Part shown: piece after piece, positions 32,301-40,662 of the stretch
Numbering within the stretch: position 1 is the stretch's first letter
How the letters are laid out: each line of letters begins with the position of its first letter
From: Pseudarthrobacter chlorophenolicus A6
GTDB lineage: Bacteria > Actinomycetota > Actinomycetes > Actinomycetales > Micrococcaceae
DNA length: 64,000 nucleotides
Direction of reading: 5' to 3'
Assembly (NCBI RefSeq): GCF_000022025.1
Contig: NC_011886.1
Location: 2,242,980-2,306,979 of the forward strand
Notes under the pieces: generated by a model
The model's database searches: none
The model's input: only the letters and a program-made list of their open reading frames with translations
Told to the model about the DNA's origin: nothing
Translations under genes and position numbers: made by a program

Positions 32301-32927
32301 TTAGCGTGCGTAGAATTCGACGACGAGCTGCTCTTCGCAGGTCACCGGGATTTCGGAGCGCTTGGGGCGGCGGACCAGGCGGGCCTGCAGTGCCTCAAGC
32401 TTGACGTCCAGGTAAGCCGGGACGGCAGGCAGGACATCGCGGTGCGCGCCGGCTGCTGCAACCTGGAGCGGAACCATGGTTTCGCTGCGGCTGTGGACGT
32501 GGACCAGCTGGCCCTCGCCGACGCGGAACGACGGACGGTCAACGCGGATGCCGTCAACCAGGATGTGGCGGTGCACAACCAGCTGGCGGGCCTGGGCGAT
32601 GGTGCGGGCGAAGCCGGCACGCAGGACCAGGGCGTCAAGGCGCATTTCGAGCAGTTCGATGAGGTTCTCACCGGTCAGGCCCTTGGTGCGGCGGGCTTCC
32701 TCGAAGGCACGGGTCATCTGTGCTTCGCGGATGCCGTACTGGGCGCGCAGGCGCTGCTTTTCGCGCAGACGTACGGCGTAGTCGGAGTCCTGCTTCTTGC
32801 GGGCACGGCCATGCTCACCGGGGCCGTACGGGCGGCGCTCCATGTACTTGGCGGCCTTGGGGGTCAGAGCAATGCCGAGGGACCGCGAGAGGCGGGCCTG
32901 ACGGCGAGCACGAGTGTTGTTAGCCAC
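32301..32927 (-). CDS. rpsD: 30S ribosomal protein S4
   Basis: A primary 16S rRNA-binding assembly protein of 208 residues. The S4 RNA-binding domain is at about 95-160 (MRLDALVLRAGFARTIAQAR, VVHRHILVDGIRVDRPSFRV). The N-terminal domain lacks the four-Cys zinc knuckle (C-minus type). GTG start with GGAAGGAC upstream. It is a stand-alone transcription unit with a leader of up to about 150 nt and its own terminator, not in the alpha operon, so autogenous control through the leader is plausible. Confidence 0.97.
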   Translation of the reverse strand: MANNTRARRQARLSRSLGIALTPKAAKYMERRPYGPGEHGRARKKQDSDYAVRLREKQRLRAQYGIREAQMTRAFEEARRTKGLTGENLIELLEMRLDALVLRAGFARTIAQARQLVVHRHILVDGIRVDRPSFRVGEGQLVHVHSRSETMVPLQVAAAGAHRDVLPAVPAYLDVKLEALQARLVRRPKRSEIPVTCEEQLVVEFYAR

Positions 32928-32972
32928 TTGTGTCCTTCCAATATCTGCGGTGTGTCAGTGTTACTGGCCTCC

Positions 32973-33035
32973 TTGATGGAGAGCATCGGCCAACCGCTGC
33001 CTTTTGCTACTGGGCGCAGGGCACAGCTCCATCAA
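32973..33035 (-). promoter_or_regulatory. Structured rpsD leader (inverted repeat)
   Basis: On the minus strand, TTGATGGAG (33035-33027) and CTCCATCAA (32981-32973) form a perfect 9-bp stem enclosing 45 nt, immediately followed by GGAGG. A possible -10 TAAGGT is at 33087-33082. A short frame within the leader (ATG at about 33032, stop at 32961, 23 codons) could be a leader peptide, but codon use gives no support. Candidate S4 autoregulatory element. Confidence 0.45.
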
Positions 33036-33096
33036 TAAAATTCGGTGGATTGTGCGTCCGTGCCTTGCCAGACAAACATCTACCTTAGCACGGCGG

Positions 33097-34497
33097 CTAC
33101 TTGCCCCTGACAATCTTCCGCAGCCGCTCCAGCCTGGCAGCGATGTCGCGTTCAGCGCCGTTGCCGGTGGGCTGGTAGTAGTCCCGGCCCACCAAATCGT
33201 CCGGCGGATACTGTTGCGCAGCCACGGCGTGCGGGGCGTCGTGGGCGTATTTGTAGCCTTTTCCGTGCCCCAGCTGCTTGGAACCCGGGTAGTGAGAGTC
33301 CCTGAGGTGGGGCGGGATGCCATTGCCCATGCCGGCCCTTACGTCGGCAATGGCCTTGTTGATGCCCATGTAGGCGGCGTTCGATTTTGGCGCCGTCGCG
33401 AGGTGGACCACAGCCTCGGCCAGGATGATCCGGCCCTCCGGCATGCCGATCAGCTGCACCGCCTGCGCCGCTGCTACGGCTGTCTGCAACGCGGTGGGAT
33501 CCGCCATGCCCACGTCCTCGGCAGCCGAGATGACAATGCGGCGGGCCACGAACCGCGGATCCTCGCCGGCCTCAAGCATGCGCGCCAGGTAGTGGAGGGC
33601 GGCGTCGACGTCGGAGCCGCGGATGGATTTGATGAAGGCGCTGGCGACGTCATAGTGCTGGTCGCCGGCACGGTCATAGCGGACGGCCGCCACGTCGAGG
33701 GCCCGTTCGGTGTGCTTGAGTTCCACGGTCACCGGCCCGGTTTCGGCGTCGTCGGCATCACCGAATGCCACGCCGGCCGCAGCTTCCAGGGCGGTGAGGG
33801 CACGGCGGGCGTCGCCGCCGGACAGCCGGACCAGGTGCGCCAGGGCTTCGGGGGCCAGTTCCGCTTTGCCGTCCAGCCCCCGGGGGTCCGCGACGGCACG
33901 GCTGAGCAGTCCCTCGATGTCGGCGTCCGTCAGCGGCTTCAGGGTCAGCAGCAGGGACCGGGAAAGAAGCGGCGACACCACAGAGAACGACGGATTCTCG
34001 GTGGTGGCCGCCACCAGCACCACCCATCGGTTTTCGACGCCCGGCAGGAGCGCGTCCTGCTGGGCTTTGTTGAACCGGTGGATCTCGTCCAGGAACAGCA
34101 CCGTGGTGGTCTTGTACAGGTCGCGTGCAGTCAGGGCGTCGTCCATGACGCGGCGGACGTCCTTGACGCCGGCAGTAATCGCCGAGAGCTCCACGAATTT
34201 GCGGCCCGGCCCGCGGGCGATCACATGCGCCAGCGTCGTTTTCCCTGTCCCGGGAGGGCCCCACAGGATCAGCGAACTTGGCCCGGCCGGTCCGGCGGCG
34301 TCGGCTCCGGCCGCCAGCAGGCGCAACGGAGACCCCTGGCCCAGCAGGTGCTGCTGGCCCACAACGTCATCAAGGGTGCGGGGCCGCATGCGGACGGCCA
34401 GCGGACTGCGTGGTGAGGAACTGGCGGGTGCGCTGCCCGCGGCGGCCGAATCGCCGTCGTCGTCATTGCCTTGCCCCGGCCCGAAGAGATCATCCAC
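33097..34497 (-). CDS. rarA: Replication-associated recombination protein A (RarA/MgsA)
   Basis: A clamp-loader-like AAA+ ATPase of 466 residues acting at stalled forks. Walker [18 protein letters not shown], Walker [20 protein letters not shown], sensor [12 protein letters not shown], and the C-terminal tetramerisation domain with [20 protein letters not shown]. An acidic, low-complexity N-terminus ([14 protein letters not shown]) precedes the [13 protein letters not shown] motif. GTG start with TAGCCT 6 nt upstream, suggesting a leaderless mRNA. Confidence 0.95.
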   Translation of the reverse strand: MDDLFGPGQGNDDDGDSAAAGSAPASSSPRSPLAVRMRPRTLDDVVGQQHLLGQGSPLRLLAAGADAAGPAGPSSLILWGPPGTGKTTLAHVIARGPGRKFVELSAITAGVKDVRRVMDDALTARDLYKTTTVLFLDEIHRFNKAQQDALLPGVENRWVVLVAATTENPSFSVVSPLLSRSLLLTLKPLTDADIEGLLSRAVADPRGLDGKAELAPEALAHLVRLSGGDARRALTALEAAAGVAFGDADDAETGPVTVELKHTERALDVAAVRYDRAGDQHYDVASAFIKSIRGSDVDAALHYLARMLEAGEDPRFVARRIVISAAEDVGMADPTALQTAVAAAQAVQLIGMPEGRIILAEAVVHLATAPKSNAAYMGINKAIADVRAGMGNGIPPHLRDSHYPGSKQLGHGKGYKYAHDAPHAVAAQQYPPDDLVGRDYYQPTGNGAERDIAARLERLRKIVRGK

Positions 34498-34503
34498 ATA
34501 GAT

Positions 34504-34509
34504 AGGCTA
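34504..34509 (-). promoter_or_regulatory. Candidate leaderless -10 (TAGCCT) of rarA
   Basis: TAGCCT on the minus strand ends 6 nt before the rarA GTG. This is the typical distance for a transcript that starts at the initiation codon. No strong -35 found. Confidence 0.4.
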
Positions 34510-34565
34510 CTTCCAGTCGCCCGGCGATCCCGCCACCCGCTGTCCGGAAGGAACCCGAACCCGCC

Positions 34566-35240
34566 ATGACCACCCACGCCGCCGGCAGCGGCCGCTCCCC
34601 CTCGGTCCGGACGGCATTCGTCTCCGCTTCCCGGCTGACCGGCTGGGTAGAGCGGTTCGCTGCCAGCCACGGCAGCCTTGGCGTGGAGGACCACGACGAG
34701 GGTGTGCGGCTGGCCGCCGCGGACGGCGCCACGGCCTTGCTGGTGGCGCCATGGCCCAACGACGGCCGGCCCGGGCGCGGTTCGGGCGTCGTGGAACGGC
34801 TGGCGTCGCTCGCCAGTCAGCCGCGGACGGTGGGTCTGCTCCTGGTCCGTCGCGGCGGCTACGGTGTGGCCGTGGCTAGCGAAGGAATCATCATAGCCGC
34901 GAAGACCGGTTCAAGGTATGTGCAGTCCCGGACCGCGGCCGGCGGGCAGTCACAGCAACGGTTTGCCCGTCGCCGCGCCAACCAGGCAGACGCCATGGCG
35001 GAGGCAGTGGCGGAGCAGGCACGGCTGGTATTTGCCGGGCGGGCCTTCGAGTACATCCTGCCCGGGGGCGACCGCGGTCTGGTGGACAACCTCCTGGCGC
35101 ACCCCGCCCTTAAACCGTGGGCGGGACTGCCGCGGCTGGCCTACCTCGACGTTCCCGATCCCCGGGCCGCCGTGGTGAAGAAAGCCGCCGTGGACGCCTG
35201 CTCCATCCGGGTCACCGTCACCGACCCGCCTGCGGCCTAG
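34566..35240 (+). CDS. Actinobacterial VLRF1-type (Vms1/ANKZF1-like) release-factor family protein
   Basis: A 224-residue protein resembling the acVLRF1 family, bacterial relatives of eukaryotic Vms1/ANKZF1 that cleave peptidyl-tRNA on split ribosomes. The key loop at residues 126-137 reads GGQSQQRFARRR. It satisfies the GxxQ pattern of VLRF1 (G127, Q130) and also contains a literal GGQ. The upstream strand-turn GGYGVAVASEGIIIAAKTGS and the later FAGRAFEYILPGGDRGLVDN fit the eRF1 domain-2-like fold. No signal peptide. Divergent from rarA; convergent with a GNAT gene. Function is inferred from family and motif. Confidence 0.78.
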   Translation: MTTHAAGSGRSPSVRTAFVSASRLTGWVERFAASHGSLGVEDHDEGVRLAAADGATALLVAPWPNDGRPGRGSGVVERLASLASQPRTVGLLLVRRGGYGVAVASEGIIIAAKTGSRYVQSRTAAGGQSQQRFARRRANQADAMAEAVAEQARLVFAGRAFEYILPGGDRGLVDNLLAHPALKPWAGLPRLAYLDVPDPRAAVVKKAAVDACSIRVTVTDPPAA

Positions 35241-35243
35241 CAC

Positions 35244-35313
35244 GCCGTTTCGACGGTCCCCTTCCCACACGACGCTCCGCAACGTCTTCCGGGCAGGGAA
35301 CCGTCGAAACGGC
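35244..35313. terminator. Long-stem terminator between VLRF1 and GNAT genes
   Basis: GCCGTTTCGACGGT (35244-35257) and ACCGTCGAAACGGC (35300-35313) form a perfect 14-bp stem closing a 42-nt loop that itself has GACG/CGTC pairing. It lies between two convergent stops and can serve both strands. Confidence 0.7.
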
Positions 35314-35323
35314 AGGAGCGGCC

Positions 35324-36139
35324 TCAGCAGCCGGTCAGCTGCCGCTTTGGCCGTTCCTGCCGGTAAACGTAGCGGCCGGATTCCCGGAACCCGGCGTTGG
35401 CGTAAAGCGCCTGGGCGCCCTGGTTCGCTGCGGTGACCAGCAGCCAGTAGCCGGAAAGGCCCCGCTCCGCCCCCGCCGTGAGCAGCGCATCCAGGACGGC
35501 GGTCCCGTGACCGCGTCGGCGTGCCTCGGGGCTGGTCGCCATGGAGTACAGCCCGCCCCGCGCCTCTGGCCCGGTGCCGGGAAGGGCAAGGCGTCCGACG
35601 GCGGCCGGCCTGCCTTCGCTGTCCCGGGCCAGGGCGTACACGGCGGGGCAGCCCTCAAGGATGGTGCGGGCGATGGCCAGGGCGTCCTCACCGCCCCGTC
35701 CGTCCACCGCCCACCACAAGGCAAGCCATTCGGCAGACGGGGCAGAAGCGAGTTCGACGGCGGGGCGCGGCTTCGCCACCCGGGCATGGTCCCATGGCCC
35801 CCGGGTCATGATCAGGGTTTCGGACTGCGTGGTGAAGCCCTGCGCGTCCAGGAACGAATTGAGTTCAGCTGCTTCCGCGGTGGCGGTGACCTGGAAGATC
35901 AGGGGCAGCCTGCGGCTGCGGTACCAGGTGCGGGCTTCCCGCAACAGGCCGGAAAGCTCCGCCTCCCCTGCACCGGCTGACTGTGGCCAGACCGAGTTCG
36001 CCCGCTGGGTCACGCCCTCCGCGGCGCGAAGGACCCAGGGTCCAAGGCCTTGGCGCTCCGGCGCGGGCCACGCGGCGTCCATGGCGGCTTCGAGGCCGGG
36101 GAAGCCGGCGGCGCCGTCTCCAAGGGCGGTGGTGGACAC
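35324..36139 (-). CDS. GNAT-family N-acetyltransferase
   Basis: A 271-residue acyltransferase whose C-terminal half is the GNAT domain: GGLYSMATSPEARRRGHGTA is the acetyl-CoA-binding motif A (R/Q-x-x-G-x-G/A type), followed by GLSGYWLLVTAANQGAQALY and the terminal NAGFRESGRYVYR. The N-terminal half looks like a degenerate GNAT repeat. I chose GTG at 36139, preceded by GGAGGAG at 5-nt spacing; the frame to 36154 runs through that ribosome site. Similar two-domain GNATs are annotated near aspS in relatives; the substrate is unknown. Confidence 0.85.
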   Translation of the reverse strand: MSTTALGDGAAGFPGLEAAMDAAWPAPERQGLGPWVLRAAEGVTQRANSVWPQSAGAGEAELSGLLREARTWYRSRRLPLIFQVTATAEAAELNSFLDAQGFTTQSETLIMTRGPWDHARVAKPRPAVELASAPSAEWLALWWAVDGRGGEDALAIARTILEGCPAVYALARDSEGRPAAVGRLALPGTGPEARGGLYSMATSPEARRRGHGTAVLDALLTAGAERGLSGYWLLVTAANQGAQALYANAGFRESGRYVYRQERPKRQLTGC

Positions 36140-36169
36140 GGCGTTCTCCTCCAAGGCGGGTTAAGCGGG

Positions 36170-36208
36170 GGCAGGAGGCGCCCCAACATATCCTGGGAAC
36201 CTCCTGCC
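36170..36208 (-). terminator. Terminator of aspS
   Basis: GGCAGGAGG (36170-36178) pairs with CCTCCTGCC (36200-36208) just after the aspS stop, with AGCGG/CCGCT able to extend the stem across a bulge. Confidence 0.6.
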
Positions 36209-36223
36209 GCTCAGCACGGTGCG

Positions 36224-38023
36224 TTACTTGACCGCTTCAGCCTTCCTGGCCTCAACGGGCTTGACCGCCTCAGGCTTGAAATCGACGCCGGCTTCCTTGC
36301 GCTGCTGCGCAGTGATGGGTGCCGGTGCAGCGGTCAGCGGATCGAAACCGCCGCCGGACTTCGGGAACGCGATGACGTCGCGGATGGACTCGACGCCTGC
36401 CAGCAGCGACACCACGCGGTCCCAGCCGAACGCGATTCCGCCGTGCGGGGGCGCTCCGTACTTGAAGCCTTCGAGGAGGAAGCCGAACTTGGTCTGGGCG
36501 TCTTCCTTGTCCAGCCCCATCAGTTCGAAGACGCGTTCCTGCACGTCGCGCTGGTGGATACGGATGGAGCCGCCGCCGATTTCGTTGCCGTTGCAGACGA
36601 TGTCGTAGGCGTAGGACAGCGCGGACTCGGGGTCCTTGTCGAACGTGTCGAGGAACTCCGGCTTGGGCGAGGTGAAGGCGTGGTGGACAGCAGTCCACTG
36701 GCCTGCACCAACGGCGACGTCGCCTGACGCCACGGCTGCGGCAGCCGGTTCGAACATCGGCGCGTCGACAACCCAGCAGAAAGCCCAATCCGTGGGATCG
36801 ATCAGGCCGGTGCGGTGGCCGATTTCGACCCGGGCAGCACCCAGCAGGGCGCGGGACGGGGTCTTTTCGCCGGCGGCGAAGAAGATGCAGTCACCGGGCT
36901 TTGCGCCGACGGCGTCGGCCAGGCCGGCCCGCTCGGTGTCGGTCAGGTTCTTGGCGACCGGACCGGCGAGTTCGCCGTCTTCCTTGTACAGGACGTACGC
37001 CAGGCCCTTGGCTCCGCGCTGCTTGGCCCATTCCTGCCAGGCATCCAGGGCACGGCGTGCCTGTGACGCTCCGCCGGGCATGACGACGGCGCCAACGTAG
37101 GGCGCCTTGAAGACACCGAAGTTGGTGTCCTTGAAGAACTCCGTGAGCTCCGTCAGTTCCTGCCCGAAGCGAAGATCGGGCTTGTCCGAACCGTAGCGGG
37201 CCATGGCGTCCGCGTAGGTGATGCGCTGGATGGGCGTGGGGATCTCCACGTCGATGAGCTTCCAGACGGCCTTGACGATGTTCTCGCCGAGGCGGATGAC
37301 GTCGTCCTGGTCCACGAAGCTGGCCTCAATGTCCAGCTGGGTGAACTCGGGCTGGCGGTCGGCGCGGAAGTCCTCGTCCCGGTAGCAGCGGGCAATCTGG
37401 TAGTACTTTTCGAAACCGCCCACCTGCAGCAACTGCTTGAACAGCTGCGGGGACTGCGGCAGGGCGTACCAGGAGCCCGGTGCCAGGCGGGCCGGAACCA
37501 GGAAGTCGCGTGCGCCTTCGGGCGTGGAACGGGTCAGAGTGGGCGTCTCGATCTCCACGTAACCTTCGTGGTGCAGCAAGTCGCGGGCCACCCGGTTGGC
37601 TTCGGAGCGAAGCCGGATGTTGCGGCTGGGGCCGGGGCGGCGGAGGTCAAGGTAGCGGTGCTTCAGGCGGGCTTCCTCACCGACTTCCACGTGCTCGTCG
37701 ATCTGGAACGGCAGGGGATCGGAGGTGTTGAGCACCGTCACGTCCTCGGCGATGACCTCGATCTCACCTGTGCCCAGCGCAGGGTTCTCGTTGCCCTCGG
37801 GGCGCTTGGAGACGGTGCCGGTGACCTGCAGGACGTACTCGTTGCGCAGCCCGTGGAATACTTCCTCCTCGCGGACCACAATCTGTGCCACGCCGGACGC
37901 ATCACGCAGGTCCACGAAGGCCACACCACCGTGGTCACGGCGGCGGCCTACCCAGCCGGCCAGGGTTACGGTTTGTCCAATGTGCTCGGAGCGAAGGGAT
38001 CCGAGGTCATGTGTGCGAAGCAC
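36224..38023 (-). CDS. aspS: Aspartyl-tRNA synthetase (bacterial type)
   Basis: The 599-residue class II enzyme has the N-terminal OB anticodon-binding domain ([20 protein letters not shown]), motif 2 in [20 protein letters not shown], the bacterial GAD insertion, and motif 3 in [15 protein letters not shown]. Whether it also charges tRNA-Asn (non-discriminating) cannot be decided here; absence of asnS elsewhere with presence of gatCAB would favour that. The C-terminal Lys/Ala tail ([12 protein letters not shown]) is short and low complexity. The 146-bp gap upstream holds its promoter region. Confidence 0.97.
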   Translation of the reverse strand: MLRTHDLGSLRSEHIGQTVTLAGWVGRRRDHGGVAFVDLRDASGVAQIVVREEEVFHGLRNEYVLQVTGTVSKRPEGNENPALGTGEIEVIAEDVTVLNTSDPLPFQIDEHVEVGEEARLKHRYLDLRRPGPSRNIRLRSEANRVARDLLHHEGYVEIETPTLTRSTPEGARDFLVPARLAPGSWYALPQSPQLFKQLLQVGGFEKYYQIARCYRDEDFRADRQPEFTQLDIEASFVDQDDVIRLGENIVKAVWKLIDVEIPTPIQRITYADAMARYGSDKPDLRFGQELTELTEFFKDTNFGVFKAPYVGAVVMPGGASQARRALDAWQEWAKQRGAKGLAYVLYKEDGELAGPVAKNLTDTERAGLADAVGAKPGDCIFFAAGEKTPSRALLGAARVEIGHRTGLIDPTDWAFCWVVDAPMFEPAAAAVASGDVAVGAGQWTAVHHAFTSPKPEFLDTFDKDPESALSYAYDIVCNGNEIGGGSIRIHQRDVQERVFELMGLDKEDAQTKFGFLLEGFKYGAPPHGGIAFGWDRVVSLLAGVESIRDVIAFPKSGGGFDPLTAAPAPITAQQRKEAGVDFKPEAVKPVEARKAEAVK

Positions 38024-38169
38024 AGCACACCTTTCTAGAGGAAACAGCGGGAAAACTTAGGGAATAGGTCTCGATGATTCGGGGACCGGTCCCGTCCGAG
38101 TTTACCCGTAGGACTGAAGCCGGCGACCACGGGCAAAGCTCCGACGGGACGGAGGGACGGGGAGCCTGC

Positions 38170-39543
38170 TCAGGAGACCTGGGCGGGAACGGGGCCGGCG
38201 GTGGCCACCTGTACCACGAGGTCGGCGGCCGGCGGCATCCACGTCTCCGGGGCAGCGACCACCTGTTCACCGGACCGGATGTCCTTGACCTGGTGCGTGC
38301 CGTCGTCGTCCGTGAACCAGACGAACGGGATGCCCCGGCGGTCGGCGAACTTGATCTGCTTGCCGAACTTTTCCGCTTTGGCGGCGACCTCGGTGGGAAT
38401 CCCCCGGCTGCGCAACTGGGCGGCGACGTCCTGCGCAGCGCCCCAGCTGTCGTCGTGCGACAGGGCCACCAGCACGGCGGTGGGAACGGAACGGGAGGCT
38501 TTGGCCAGCTCCTGGCTCAAGATCCGGGACACCAGCCGGGTCACACCGATGGACAGGCCGACGCCGGGGAACTTCCGGTTGCCCTTGGAGGCCAGGGCGT
38601 CATACCTTCCGCCGGAGCAGATGGAACCCAGCTGTTCATGACCCAACAGGACGGTCTCCACCACGGTGCCCGTGTAGTAGTCCAGTCCGCGGGCAATACT
38701 GAGGTCCGCCAGCACCTTGCCGGGAGCCCGCTGGACGGCGGCGTCGATGACCTGCTCCAGCTCGCTAAGGCCCTCCTCGAGCAGGTCGTTGCTGACGCCG
38801 AGGGCACGGACCTGGGCCACGAAGGACAGGTCCCCGGTGCGGATACCGGCAAGCTGCAGGGCCTTCTGTGCCTGCTCGTCGGTGGCACCAAGTTCGGATT
38901 TCAGGAGTTCGGCAACCTTGGCCGGACCGATTTTTTCCAGTTTGTCGATGCTGCGCAGGACCCCTGCGGTGTCCGTCAGTCCGATGCCCTGGTAGAAGCC
39001 CTCTGCCAGTTTGCGGTTGTTGACCCGCAGCTGGAAGTCCGGGATGGGAAGCGCGCTGAGTGCCTCGGCGATGACCAGGGCGATCTCAACGTCATAGCGG
39101 AACGGCAACTCGCCATCGCCGACGACGTCAATATCCGCCTGGGTGAATTCACGGGCGCGGCCTTCCTGGGGGCGTTCGCCGCGCCAGACTTTCTGTATCT
39201 GGTAGCGCCGGAACGGGAAGGCCAGGTAGCCGGCATTCTCGACGACGTAGCGGGCGAAGGGAACCGTGAGGTCAAAGTGCAGGGCAAGCGCGTGCGGGTC
39301 CGCTTTGCCGCCTTTGACCGGGTTCTCGCCCTCGTCCTCCTGCAGGCGGCTGAGTCCGTACACTTCCTTGTCGATCTCGCCCTTGCGCAGCAGCTGTCCC
39401 ACTGTTTCCACCGAGCGCGTCTCAATGGAGGCGAAACCGTGCAGTTCGAAGACCCGGCGCAGGGTATCCAGGACATGAATCTCCACCAGCCGCTCCTCGG
39501 GAAGCCACTCGGGGAATCCGGACAGGGAGGCGGTGCGTGCCAT
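38170..39543 (-). CDS. hisS: Histidyl-tRNA synthetase
   Basis: A 457-residue class II synthetase with motif 2 around YQIQKVWRGERPQEGRAREF TQAD, the HisA loops LDYYTGTVVETVL, and motif 3 in GVGLSIGVTRLVSRIL. The C-terminal anticodon-binding domain starts near PTAVLVALSHDDS. The ATG follows AGGAGAG. It precedes the cyclophilin gene across a 245-bp divergent region with an inverted repeat. The neighbourhood relA-ppi-hisS is conserved in actinobacteria. Confidence 0.96.
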   Translation of the reverse strand: MARTASLSGFPEWLPEERLVEIHVLDTLRRVFELHGFASIETRSVETVGQLLRKGEIDKEVYGLSRLQEDEGENPVKGGKADPHALALHFDLTVPFARYVVENAGYLAFPFRRYQIQKVWRGERPQEGRAREFTQADIDVVGDGELPFRYDVEIALVIAEALSALPIPDFQLRVNNRKLAEGFYQGIGLTDTAGVLRSIDKLEKIGPAKVAELLKSELGATDEQAQKALQLAGIRTGDLSFVAQVRALGVSNDLLEEGLSELEQVIDAAVQRAPGKVLADLSIARGLDYYTGTVVETVLLGHEQLGSICSGGRYDALASKGNRKFPGVGLSIGVTRLVSRILSQELAKASRSVPTAVLVALSHDDSWGAAQDVAAQLRSRGIPTEVAAKAEKFGKQIKFADRRGIPFVWFTDDDGTHQVKDIRSGEQVVAAPETWMPPAADLVVQVATAGPVPAQVS

Positions 39544-39627
39544 GGAAGTTCTCTCCTCTTAAGGTGCCGGACGCCGGCCGCGTCCAGCCCGTCGCGGGCG
39601 CCCTGCGGCAGCTGTCCAGCCAGTCAT

Positions 39628-39658
39628 GCATAAACTATGTGCGGCAGTCAGTTTATGC
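39628..39658. promoter_or_regulatory. Inverted repeat in the hisS/PPIase divergent promoter region
   Basis: GCATAAACT (39628-39636) and AGTTTATGC (39650-39658) form perfect 9-bp arms around 13 bp. Each arm contains TAAACT, a good -10 hexamer, one on each strand, so the element may be overlapping divergent promoters or an operator. The rest of the 245-bp gap (39544-39788) shows only the ribosome site of the PPIase gene. Confidence 0.5.
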
Positions 39659-39788
39659 GTCATCGGTGTGCATCTCTAATGCGCCGGACCTGCAGGGCCT
39701 GGCAGTCAGCGGACTGTACCCGGTGCCGTCAAGGCACCTGGCGCAACCACGCAGACCAGAGACAACACAGCCAACACAAGGAGGAACC

Positions 39789-40595
39789 TTGGCGGCCAGT
39801 TCACGCAGTGCCCGCGAAGCAAAACGGCGTATCCAACAGATGGAGGCCAAACGCGAGCTGAGGCGCGACCAGGAACAGCGTCGCAAACGCGACAACCTGA
39901 TCGCCGCCGGCGCCGGAACCGCCGCCGTGGTGCTCGCCGTCGTGCTTCAGCTGACGGCCTTCGCCGGCAACCCCACCGAGGATGAGTTTGCCGCCACCGA
40001 GGCCGGCCTCACCAACCCGTCGGCGTCAGCCAGTCCGTCAGCCCCGGCAACAAACGGGCCCAACATTCCGGCCGCCGACACTGCGGCGGGAAAGACTTTC
40101 ACCGGGGACCTCGTGCTGAACGGCAAGCCGCTGGGCGTTGAACTCAACGGAACTGCGGCACCGCAGGCCGCGGCGGTCTTCAAGTCCCTCAGCGACGAGG
40201 GCTTCTACAACGGCAAGAGCTGCCACCGCCTCACCACCTCGGACGCCTTCGGTGTGCTGCAGTGCGGCTCTGCGAACGGCGACGGGCAAGGCGATCCCAA
40301 CTACACGTGGGGCCCACTGGAAAACACCCCGGCGGACAACTCCTACCCGGCCGGAACCATTGCCGTTGCCCGTAGCGGCAACAACGCCTACGGCAACGGA
40401 ACGCAGTTCTTCATCGTCTACAAAGACACCAACATTCCGGCTGATTCCGCCGGCGGCTACACCGTGGTGGGCAAGGTGACCTCCGGCCTGGACGTGGTGA
40501 CCGGCATTGCTGCAGCAGGCATCACCCCGGGCAGCAGCGACACAGACGGCGCGCCCGTTCAAGCAGTCACGATAGACTCGTTTTCTCTGAAGTAG
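39789..40595 (+). CDS. Membrane-anchored cyclophilin-type peptidyl-prolyl cis-trans isomerase
   Basis: A 268-residue protein with a charged N-terminal coiled helix (SAREAKRRIQQMEAKRELRR), a signal-anchor helix (about residues 38-60, LIAAGAGTAAVVLAVVLQLT), a Ser/Pro/Ala linker, and an extracytoplasmic cyclophilin domain: FYNGKSCHRL, PAGTIAVARSGNNAYGNGTQ FFIVYKD, GYTVVGKVTSGLDVV. The TTG at 39789 is set by AAGGAGG six bases upstream; the frame extends to 39537 through the promoter region. Neighbour of relA-type loci, as ppiB is in mycobacteria. Confidence 0.92.
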   Translation: MAASSRSAREAKRRIQQMEAKRELRRDQEQRRKRDNLIAAGAGTAAVVLAVVLQLTAFAGNPTEDEFAATEAGLTNPSASASPSAPATNGPNIPAADTAAGKTFTGDLVLNGKPLGVELNGTAAPQAAAVFKSLSDEGFYNGKSCHRLTTSDAFGVLQCGSANGDGQGDPNYTWGPLENTPADNSYPAGTIAVARSGNNAYGNGTQFFIVYKDTNIPADSAGGYTVVGKVTSGLDVVTGIAAAGITPGSSDTDGAPVQAVTIDSFSLK

Positions 40596-40662
40596 GAAGC
40601 CCGGCCATGGCGGCCGCGGTCCAGGACGTGAGCAGTTCCCTCCAAGCGAAAGACTTTTAGCG

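Noticed and set aside
32961..33032. 23-codon leader peptide before rpsD
   Set aside because: The start codon has no ribosome site and the frame has no run of regulatory codons; kept only as a remark in the leader entry.
38074..39633. 519-codon plus-strand frame opposite hisS
   Set aside because: Shadow of hisS with atypical composition; the hisS motifs are complete.
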